From NCBI RefSeq assembly GCF_016734815.1, contig NZ_JAERQF010000004.1, forward strand, positions 1 to 64,000: a DNA stretch of 64,000 nucleotides, in the 5' to 3' direction. Shown here piece after piece: positions 34,901-42,928 of this stretch (positions are counted from its first letter, which is position 1; every line of letters begins with the position of its first letter). Below the pieces are notes generated by a model. The model searched no databases. It had not been told where the DNA came from and saw nothing but the letters and a program-made list of their open reading frames with translations. This DNA comes from Hymenobacter rubidus (GTDB lineage: Bacteria; Bacteroidota; Bacteroidia; Cytophagales; Hymenobacteraceae). The position numbers and the translations under genes are program-made.

Positions 34901-36152
34901 CTACGGCAGCAACCAGGCGACCCTGGCCAACTGGAAGGTTGTGAACAGCTCTGCCTACGACCAGCACAGCCTGCAGCTGGCTCCGCAGTTTGCGGCGGTG
35001 GCCATCGGCGATTTGCTGCCCCTGGCCACTGCCCTGGACGGCTCCGGCACGGGCGCGCTACTGGCCCGCGTGCCGCGCGACATTGTGGGCCAGCCCCGGC
35101 CCACGCTGCCCGACGTGGGCGCCTACGAGATGACCATTGTGCCCAACGACGTGGCCGTATCCAGCATCAGCGCGCCCGCTACACCGGCCGTGCTCGGCGC
35201 CAACCCCGTGACGGTGACCATCCGCAATGGCGGCACGGCCGTGCTGACCTCGGCCACGCTGAGCTACGTGGTGAACAACGGCGCCGCCCCCGCCAGCAAC
35301 TCCCAGGTCTTCAGTGGCCTGAGCCTGGCGCCCCGCGCCACCCAGCAGCTCACCTTTACCACGCCCATCACGCTGGCACAGGCAGGCACCTACACGCTGA
35401 CCGTAACGGGCAGCCTGCCCAACGGCCAGCCCGACGGCAATGCCTTCAACGATGCACAAACCGTCGTATTTGACCAGCTGACGCCGGCCAACGACGAGCC
35501 CTGCGGTGCCGTGGTCCTCACCGGCCCGCTCACCGGCTCCAACCTCAACTGCACCACCAGCGTGGGCGGCGGCATTGCCAACTCGCTCCCGACCTGCTCG
35601 GGCGCCCAGCTCCCAAAGGACGTGTGGTTCAGCTGGACGCCCACCACCGCCAGCGCCGTCCTGACCTTCAGCGGCAACGCCGCCGGCATGGTGCGTGTGT
35701 TCACGGCCACCACCTGCTCTACCGGATTTGTGCAGGTGGCCTGCCGCACCAGCGGGGCTGCCAATACCAGCCTGGGTGCCGTGACCCTGACAGGCCTGAC
35801 GGCCGGCCTGCGCTACTACCTGGCCGTATCGGGCTACGCCAGTACCGACACCCCCGGCAGTTTCACCATTGGCTTCACGCCGCTCAGCGCCCGCAACGCG
35901 GCCAACTCCGCCGCCCTGCTGGTGTTCCCCAACCCCACCGCCACCGGCGAGTTTACGCTGCGGCTGACAAGCGGCAAAGCGGCGGCCGGCACCCTCACGC
36001 TGCTCAACGCCCTGGGGCAGTCGGTGCGCACGCAGCCGCTGGCCGGCACCGAAGAGCAGCGGGTGGTGACGCGCGGCCTGGCCCCCGGCCTCTACACCCT
36101 GCTTGTGCAAACCGGCTCGGAGGTGCTGACGCGCAAGGTGATGGTGGAATAG
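31932..36152 (+). CDS. 1406-aa T9SS-secreted beta-helix protein (internally duplicated)
   Basis: Signal peptide to about residue 33. Domain 1 (about 33-490) is a right-handed beta-helix: AYTINDGLPTSGTNYASFAA ... NVVSNCTITC ... VVISNNTVRD ... GAYEF. A CARDB-like segment follows (about 495-590). The whole unit then repeats at about 605-1065 (GTYTINQQQPTGGTNFASFA ... DVGAYEM) and 1080-1170. A PPC-like domain (DEPCGAVVLTGP ... KDVWFSWTPT, 1180-1310) precedes a T9SS type A sorting domain (VFPNPTATGEFTL ... VLTRKVMVE). Secreted or surface-attached through T9SS, probably binding or modifying a polysaccharide, though no catalytic motif is visible. Confidence 0.9.
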   Translation: MLEKNTLLRRISWGRLGTALGALLLSGPAALAQLSGAYTINDGLPTSGTNYASFAAAATALSTSGVSGPVTFSVSGGPYMEQLRLPVIAGTSATNRVTFNGNSRTIQFIPNVAAEPAVITLNGADYVTLNNLNVIAMPTGNYGWGVQLVNNADNNVVSNCTITCAVAPTCAGIVSGASVTSITGAGTTANQNVTISGNTVQGGYYGIVVMGATAAAPTPGVVISNNTVRDYYQYGIYAGYLTAPQLIGNEATRPTATSVTTYYGIYLTTGVSGAAVERNRLHGAYAGTTTGSSYGIYVGTGTAATATTPNDVVNNLIYDIASTGAVYGIYNQSAAYCRYYHNTIDIDAPGNGSANSAYGFYQLLGPNVEFLNNIVHVNRGGTAPQYAVFLSTSSTGSTTSNYNDLSGQGSNFVTGAYSLVNYPTLAAWKAANSAAFDQASTGIDPTFVSAATGDLHPRASALNGAATPLARVPQDFSGATRSSTAPDLGAYEFTPPALDVALLSIDSPASPVAVGPRTVAATILNNGSSALTSVRLTYVLNGGTPVGQTFTLSSLAPGAAQSLTFTTPATLLAGADSIRVIASLPNGQADANAANNTRTTTVYTALLGTYTINQQQPTGGTNFASFAAAAAALNGGGVAGSVRLNVLNGPYNEALALGVVPGVSATDTIVVDGGPTKQTMAYAGTAVQPAVVSLVGTDYVTLQNLTLDATAGLVQATGVQLLGAAENDRIADCVILTSLSLTSSGCVGITATSGSGTLASPGNANNLRIERNLISGGYNGLTLVGLSTTSRTTGLRIVGNEIRDFYRSGIDLETTTGAQVLRNNIHRPNRTVMTTFYGVYAYNNLGTAIESNRIHDSFTASPALTSSAYGLYYTANSGVAGQENDAVNNLVYNFNGSGLDYGIYNSASSYSRYYHNTLVLENSYNSNISSGYGFYQLSAATNVDFRNNIISMMRGGTGSQYALYFGTATSTITSDYNDLYVFGTNAYTGYYGSNQATLANWKVVNSSAYDQHSLQLAPQFAAVAIGDLLPLATALDGSGTGALLARVPRDIVGQPRPTLPDVGAYEMTIVPNDVAVSSISAPATPAVLGANPVTVTIRNGGTAVLTSATLSYVVNNGAAPASNSQVFSGLSLAPRATQQLTFTTPITLAQAGTYTLTVTGSLPNGQPDGNAFNDAQTVVFDQLTPANDEPCGAVVLTGPLTGSNLNCTTSVGGGIANSLPTCSGAQLPKDVWFSWTPTTASAVLTFSGNAAGMVRVFTATTCSTGFVQVACRTSGAANTSLGAVTLTGLTAGLRYYLAVSGYASTDTPGSFTIGFTPLSARNAANSAALLVFPNPTATGEFTLRLTSGKAAAGTLTLLNALGQSVRTQPLAGTEEQRVVTRGLAPGLYTLLVQTGSEVLTRKVMVE

Positions 36153-36187
36153 CGGCCAGCTCACGACGGTCTGTTTATTATTTCCGC

Positions 36188-36219
36188 AAAAGGCCTTGCC
36201 AATTCTGGCAAGGCCTTTT
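36188..36219. terminator. terminator after the 1406-aa gene
   Basis: AAAAGGCCTTGCC AATTCT GGCAAGGCCTTTTG stem-loop, 36 bases after the stop; T-tract TTTTGCTTT. Confidence 0.85.
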
Positions 36220-36352
36220 GCTTTCAATTGGCAGCCCTCAGGCCAACCCATCGATTGGTTCTGCGTGGGCAAAGCGAGGGACACTGCTGAGAGCAGCCAC
36301 ACCCCGCCGCCGCGCTGCGGCCAGCCCAGCATGTAGGAAAAGTCCTCAGAAC

Positions 36353-36433
36353 GTCCTGCTGAGCGCAGTCGAAGCATCTCTACAGAACGATTCAACGAAG
36401 CGGCAGAGATGCTTCGACTGCGCTCAGCAGGAC
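36353..36433. repeat. family A inverted repeat (CCTGC variant)
   Basis: 29-base perfect arms: GTCCTGCTGAGCGCAGTCGA... (36353-) and ...GCGCTCAGCAGGAC (to 36433), with a short loop ACAGAACGATTCAACGAAGC. Same compensated CCTGC core as the 8390 copy. Confidence 0.88.
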
Positions 36434-36443
36434 CATTTTTGTT

Positions 36444-36613
36444 AACTCAAACAGATTCTTAGAAGCTGTTTGAGTTATTTTTTTAGTCGCCCGACCAATG
36501 TAGAGACGCATCCTTGCGTCTTGTCGTTGAACAAAATCGGCCAACGATGAGACGCAAGGAGGCGTCTCTACACCAGTCCGCTGGTATACCTAGCTAACTC
36601 AAACAGCTTCTAA
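36444..36613. repeat. nested repeats: AACTCAAACAG hairpin around a GTAGAGACGC inverted repeat
   Basis: Left hairpin AACTCAAACAG-ATTCTTAGAAG-CTGTTTGAGTT (36444-36476) with following T7. CTTAGAAGCTGTTTGAGTTA (36458-36477) recurs as an exact reverse complement at 36594-36613, flanking an inner pair TGTAGAGACGC..TTGCGTCT (from 36499) and AGACGCAA..GCGTCTCTACA (to 36573). The stop codon of the AraC gene (36610-36612, minus) is inside the right copy. Confidence 0.82.
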
Positions 36614-37497
36614 GTGGCCCGGCGGAAGGCCAGTGGGGTGGTGCCGGTGTGCTTTTTGAAGAAGAGGTTGAAGTACGTGGGGTACTCGAAGCCCAGGCTG
36701 TGGGCAATTTCGGCCGTGCTCCAGGCGGTGTGGTGCAGCAAGGCTTTGGCCTCGCCGATGACCCGCTCGGCAATGTGCGCGGTGGTGGACTTGCCAGTGA
36801 TTTCCTTCACCGCTCGGTTGAGGTGGTTGGCGTGCACGGCCAGCTGGGAGGCGAAATCCTGGGCGGTTTTCAGGGGCATGGCCTGGCGGGGGCTTTCCAC
36901 CGGAAACAGTCGCTCCAGCAGCTCCAGAAACAGGGCCGTGATGCGCGAAGAAGCATTTTTGTGCTGCACGAAGCTCTCGGAGGGCTGCATCTTCAGCGCC
37001 TCGTGGATGAGCAGCTGCAGGTAGGTCCGAATCAGGTCGTTCTTGAAGAGGTACCCGCTGCCCTGCTCGGCCAGAATCTTCTGAAAAATACCTTCCGCAT
37101 ACGCCGCTTGCCCGGCGCTGAGCTGGAAAATGGGGGAGCCGCCCACCTTGAATAGCGGCGACTGTTGCAGGCTCTCCGACCGGTCATTCTCCTTCATAAA
37201 CGCCTCCGTGAACAGGCAGGAATAGCCCGTGAGCCGCGGCGTGTGCAGCTCGATGGAGTAAGGAATGTGCGGGTTGGCAAACATCAGGCACGTCCCGTTC
37301 AGCTCGATGCTGCGGTCGGCGTAGTGCACGGTGCAGGGGCTCATCACCAGCGCCACCTTGAAGAAGTCGCGGCGGCGGTAGTCGGCGTGGCCGGAGTTGG
37401 CATCGGTGTCTACTTCGTAAGCCTTGAAGCCTTTCAGCTTCAACTCCTGCGGCGTCAGGTTGGCGCTGGGCGTCAGAGCTTCGTTGGTTGTGTTCAT
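36610..37497 (-). CDS. AraC-family transcriptional regulator
   Basis: 295 aa. N-terminal cupin-like sensing region (about 20-150), C-terminal AraC-type double HTH (about 195-295): FASQLAVHANHLNRAVKEIT, WSTAEIAHSLGFEYPTYFNLFFKKHTGTTPLAFRRAT. It stands upstream of two aldo/keto reductases on the same strand, which are its probable targets. Its stop codon falls in a dispersed repeat. Confidence 0.92.
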   Translation of the reverse strand: MNTTNEALTPSANLTPQELKLKGFKAYEVDTDANSGHADYRRRDFFKVALVMSPCTVHYADRSIELNGTCLMFANPHIPYSIELHTPRLTGYSCLFTEAFMKENDRSESLQQSPLFKVGGSPIFQLSAGQAAYAEGIFQKILAEQGSGYLFKNDLIRTYLQLLIHEALKMQPSESFVQHKNASSRITALFLELLERLFPVESPRQAMPLKTAQDFASQLAVHANHLNRAVKEITGKSTTAHIAERVIGEAKALLHHTAWSTAEIAHSLGFEYPTYFNLFFKKHTGTTPLAFRRAT

Positions 37498-37534
37498 AGA
37501 GGCGGGAACAATCTGTTTAGAAAGTCAATAATGT

Positions 37535-37623
37535 TGTCATCCTGAGCGGAGCGAAGGACCTTATCACGTCAGAACGATTGTCGGTCGACGGTGAGAAGGT
37601 CCTTCGCTCCGCTCAGGATGACA
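37535..37623. repeat. family B inverted repeat
   Basis: 28-base perfect arms 37535-37562 (TGTCATCCTGAGCGGAGCGA...) and 37596-37623; loop of 33 bases. In the leader region between the AraC gene and the first aldo/keto reductase stop. Confidence 0.9.
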
Positions 37624-37723
37624 GACAGGTAGCAAAGCCGAGTTTCTGAACAACTTCAAAGCTAGAGCATGTGCGCTCAGGAGGGCCAGCTCAACGGGAC
37701 CTCAATTGATTCAATCAACCCCT

Positions 37724-38935
<1,212 letters not shown>

Positions 38936-38961
38936 TTTTTCGTGGAGTGCTGAAGCTAGCG

Positions 38962-39939
<978 letters not shown>

Positions 39940-40029
39940 TCAGTGTCTCTGGAAGCAAACGATTCAAACCAAAGACTATAAAATTCAAACAGCTTGTAGT
40001 GCCGAGAGTATGTTTGAATTTTGCTGAAA

Positions 40030-40164
40030 AGGCCATGCTGAGTGCAGTCGAAACATCTCGCGTGTGCCCGGATGGCGCGGGCCTGCGGCCCGTGCCGATT
40101 ATTGGCAGGCCTCCAGGCCTGCAACCGTTGAACAATATGCTAACGGTCCGTGCCATCCGGGGAC
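40030..40164. repeat. single family A arm followed by a CCCGGATGGC inverted repeat
   Basis: GCCATGCTGAGTGCAGTCGA... (40030-) is one family A arm without partner. From 40068 a different inverted repeat follows: CCCGGATGGCGCGGGCC ... GGTCCGTGCCATCCGGGG (to 40164). The A arm appears cut where the second element begins. Confidence 0.75.
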
Positions 40165-40227
40165 CCCGCCGCGCAGCCGGCCGCTGCTGCCGCGAAGCTC
40201 CACCAAGCAACCAATTCAGCAGTAAGT

Positions 40228-40235
40228 TACTTTTG
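40228..40235 (+). promoter_or_regulatory. Bacteroidota -7 element at the start of the AAA gene
   Basis: TACTTTTG matches TAnnTTTG. It ends five bases before the ATG at 40241, so if used, either the mRNA is leaderless or translation starts at the in-frame ATG at 40286. Confidence 0.5.
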
Positions 40236-40240
40236 TAGCT

Positions 40241-41665
40241 ATGGCCCAAGAACCTGAATCCACCGGCAAGCGCGCCGAGCTACCCATGCGCTTAACCCGT
40301 CTGCGCGTCAAAAACTTCCGCAGCATTGCGGATATTGACATCCCCTTGTCGCCGCTCACGGTGCTGGTGGGCCCTAATGGCTCCGGAAAAAGCAACGTGG
40401 TGGACGCCCTGCGCTTCGTGCGCGACGTGTTTGCCCGCGGGCTGGACCAAGCCGTTATGGATAGAGAGGGGATGGGGGTTATTCAGCGCTGGGGGACGGA
40501 AGGGGAAGGAGTGACTATTGGATTAACGATGGAAGTCACAGATGCTGCAGAGGCAGGAATGGTTTACGACAATTCAGCAGGTGATGGTGTCGCAGTATAT
40601 AAGCCTATTTCCGATGCTAGCATTGACTATGAATTCGTGATTGTCGAATCCGCTGAGAAGTCAATTGAAATAAAAGAAGAGGCCTTAATTATTAAAGTGC
40701 ATGAAGAGAACGTGCCAACAATTTATATCAGCAGGAAAGGTGATAAACTTGATGGAAAGCTTGGGGATAGTGAATGGAATGATTTGCTTAAATCAGATTC
40801 CAAATCAATTAAAATAGGTAATATAAACGAATTATACATGCCGAAAGGCTTGTTTGGTAGAAGTACAGCCCTTTTCGATGATAGCGACCAGAGGAATTCA
40901 TTTAGAAGAATGAACTTTGGAGCACCGGAAAAAGAGGATAACTCTAAAGGTGCTTCGAACGAGGATTTAAAATATTATTGGATGCAATGCGGTGGGCTTA
41001 TCTCATCGTACCTGAATAGAACAGTAGATACGTTACTGTTTTATACATTAAATCCGACTGACTTAAGGCAGCCTCAACAAACACTGAAGGATGCTCCTTT
41101 TGACGAAAAAGGACGTAATCTAGCAGCTGTATTGCGTCGACTTTCACGCGGAAAGAACTCAGGATGGGAAGCTTTGAAATTTGCGCTTGACCAAACTATA
41201 ACCGGATTTGAAACTTTGGAGGTAGAACCGGTAGGAGGTTATCTAGCTACTAAGCTTATATATCACACAGAAAGTAGCAAGCCCCGAACCTCATATATTG
41301 GCCAAGAGTCTGATGGTACAATTAGAATACTTGGGCTGTTAGCATCACTTCAACAAGAGCCTTCTCAGCCATTCCTTTGCATTGAAGAGCCCGAAGCCAA
41401 CATTCATCCCGGCGCATTGGCGGTACTAGCTGGCGTAATAGACGAAGCCAGTTTGCGTAGTCAAGTACTAGTGACCACGCACAGCCCCGACATGCTCGAC
41501 CATCTGCCCGTTGAGTCATTCCTGGTAGTGGAAAAAGTAGGCGACACCACGCACGTGGGCACGCTTGATGCGAGCCAAATTGCTTCCGTGCGCAAGCGCC
41601 TGTTTACGCCCGGTGAGTTGTTCCGCATGGAAGGTTTGCAGCGCCAAACTGAACCGGCTTCGTAA
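40241..41665 (+). CDS. AAA-family (OLD/SMC-like) ATPase of an accessory cassette
   Basis: 474 aa from 40241; an ATG at 40286 (MRLTRLRVKNFRSI) would give 459 aa and fits the family better. Walker A GPNGSGKS (44-51), Walker B FLCIEEPEANIHPGAL (377-392), and a switch-His motif VTTHSPDMLDHL (411-422), as in AAA_15/AAA_21 ATPases of OLD and Gabija. About 300 central residues are poorly conserved. The middle (40510-41440) is visibly AT-rich while both ends have host-like GC, a mosaic. Its stop overlaps the next start (TAATG). Likely partner of the TOPRIM-like protein; likely defence, not proven. Confidence 0.85.
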   Translation: MAQEPESTGKRAELPMRLTRLRVKNFRSIADIDIPLSPLTVLVGPNGSGKSNVVDALRFVRDVFARGLDQAVMDREGMGVIQRWGTEGEGVTIGLTMEVTDAAEAGMVYDNSAGDGVAVYKPISDASIDYEFVIVESAEKSIEIKEEALIIKVHEENVPTIYISRKGDKLDGKLGDSEWNDLLKSDSKSIKIGNINELYMPKGLFGRSTALFDDSDQRNSFRRMNFGAPEKEDNSKGASNEDLKYYWMQCGGLISSYLNRTVDTLLFYTLNPTDLRQPQQTLKDAPFDEKGRNLAAVLRRLSRGKNSGWEALKFALDQTITGFETLEVEPVGGYLATKLIYHTESSKPRTSYIGQESDGTIRILGLLASLQQEPSQPFLCIEEPEANIHPGALAVLAGVIDEASLRSQVLVTTHSPDMLDHLPVESFLVVEKVGDTTHVGTLDASQIASVRKRLFTPGELFRMEGLQRQTEPAS

Positions 41666-42300
41666 TGCAGACGCTGCACTTGCTAGTAGAAGGAGAGGGA
41701 GACATGAAAGCCGCGCCGATACTGTTGCGGCGGCTGTTGCACGAGACACACGCCCGCTACGACTGGCAGGTGGACCCCAAGCACACCATGAAAGTGTGGG
41801 GCCTGGCTAAGCTGCGGAACCGCCTTTCTGATTACATCGAGCACCTGCGCAACAAGCCGACCTGTCACGGCGCCATGATTCTGCTGGATTTGGAAGACCA
41901 GTTGCCCTGCGAGGAAGCACCCGTGCTGGCCGAAGAAATTGCGGCCTTACAGCCGCTGCCGTTTCCGGTGGTCGTGGTGTTTGCCTGCCGGGAATTTGAG
42001 TCGTGGTTTCTGGCAAGCTTGGGAAGCATTGCTAACGGTTCCGAGTTATTCGCCAGCGGCCTCACGTACCCCAACGACCCCGAAGCCAAGCGCGGCGCGA
42101 AGGAAGAATTAGACAAGCGCATGCCGCCGCTCGTCAAGTACAAAGAGGTGTTGCACCAAGCCGAGTTTACCAAGCTGCTGAGTTTCGAGGAGGCGCGGCG
42201 GGCACCTTCGTTTCAGCGCTTGGAACGGGCGTTGGGCGAATTGCTTACAGCGGTGGATGCAGATGGGGGCGCGGGGGTTATTTCGCCACGTAAGCGTTAA
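41665..42300 (+). CDS. DUF4276-family TOPRIM-like protein
   Basis: 211 aa. N-terminal LHLLVEGEGDMKAAPILLRRLL (E9, E11, D13) and GAMILLDLEDQL (D75-L-E-D78) fit the two acidic motifs of a TOPRIM metal site; FACREFESWFLASL near residue 110 is a DUF4276 hallmark. In OLD-type and PARIS-type systems an AAA ATPase pairs with a TOPRIM effector; here the two are separate genes joined by an ATG/TAA overlap, which forces cotranslation. A nuclease or tRNase role is inferred from family logic only. Confidence 0.8.
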   Translation: MQTLHLLVEGEGDMKAAPILLRRLLHETHARYDWQVDPKHTMKVWGLAKLRNRLSDYIEHLRNKPTCHGAMILLDLEDQLPCEEAPVLAEEIAALQPLPFPVVVVFACREFESWFLASLGSIANGSELFASGLTYPNDPEAKRGAKEELDKRMPPLVKYKEVLHQAEFTKLLSFEEARRAPSFQRLERALGELLTAVDADGGAGVISPRKR

Positions 42301-42303
42301 GTC

Positions 42304-42864
42304 ATGGGCCTTCATCAAGCAGAAATTGAGTTTACAGAAGGAGTGCCTTCTTTTCAGAGTATTAGCCAACAGTACAAGCGGCAAACAGTTCTTGATATAG
42401 AGCTACTAGCAACTATCCATTTAGCCACAGGTGAGTTTGGAGAATTGCTAAACCATCCATCGAGTCTTCTCTCGGTTCTCCAAGCCGATGCTGCTACTGT
42501 TGCTGCATTTGATACTCGCTATGAAGAAGAAAAAGCACCTTTGATTTTATCCAGCCAATACGAAAAAGCCGCGGCCTTAAGAGATAGAACGAAAGAAGAA
42601 AAGGCGCGTCTGAATCATATCAGCAGCATCGAGATAAGAGTTGATTATGGTGATTTTTACCCAATTCAAATCACTGTGCGCGGCCAAACTATAGAGGTCG
42701 ATATGTACTACAACCAGTATTATGCAGTGGCTTCGCTCATCAAATCATTAGTTGATTTAGGAGGTGTATATCAATGGGCGGGCGAGGTACAGAAATTGTC
42801 AAAAAGCTGGCAGAAATTGAAGAAGTGGGAGGATTACAAATGGTATAATCGTCCCAAAAAGTAG
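42304..42864 (+). CDS. hypothetical protein with UVR-like motif, third gene of the cassette
   Basis: 186 aa, 3 bases after the TOPRIM-like gene. QYEKAAALRDRTKEEKARLN (about 80-99) matches the UvrB/UvrC (UVR) interaction motif seen in UvrB, McsA and ClpC. The rest (SIEIRVDYGDFYPIQITVRG, ESWAGEVQ-like end) is not recognised. AT-rich, unlike its neighbours. It could be a regulator, inhibitor or third effector of the ATPase-TOPRIM pair. Followed by a terminator, so the cassette is a unit. Confidence 0.6.
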   Translation: MGLHQAEIEFTEGVPSFQSISQQYKRQTVLDIELLATIHLATGEFGELLNHPSSLLSVLQADAATVAAFDTRYEEEKAPLILSSQYEKAAALRDRTKEEKARLNHISSIEIRVDYGDFYPIQITVRGQTIEVDMYYNQYYAVASLIKSLVDLGGVYQWAGEVQKLSKSWQKLKKWEDYKWYNRPKK

Positions 42865-42875
42865 TCATAAGCTAC

Positions 42876-42908
42876 AAAAAAGCCTCGCCAGATACTGGCG
42901 AGGCTTTT
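42876..42908. terminator. terminator between the cassette and the giant gene
   Basis: AAAAAAGCCTCGCCAG ATA CTGGCGAGGCTTTT stem-loop, 12 bases after the cassette stop and 21 bases after the giant gene stop (convergent); serves both. Confidence 0.88.
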
Positions 42909-42928
42909 CGTTTCTTAAGCTACGGCGC

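Noticed and set aside
31893-34967. 1024-aa minus-strand open frame opposite the 1406-aa T9SS gene
   Set aside because: It is a GC-driven antisense shadow: composition (VVAAVGVGT...) is random-like and the plus-strand frame has clear beta-helix repeats and a sorting domain.
42304-42864. UvrABC component
   Set aside because: Only a single short UVR-like motif matches; the protein is too small and lacks nuclease or helicase domains.
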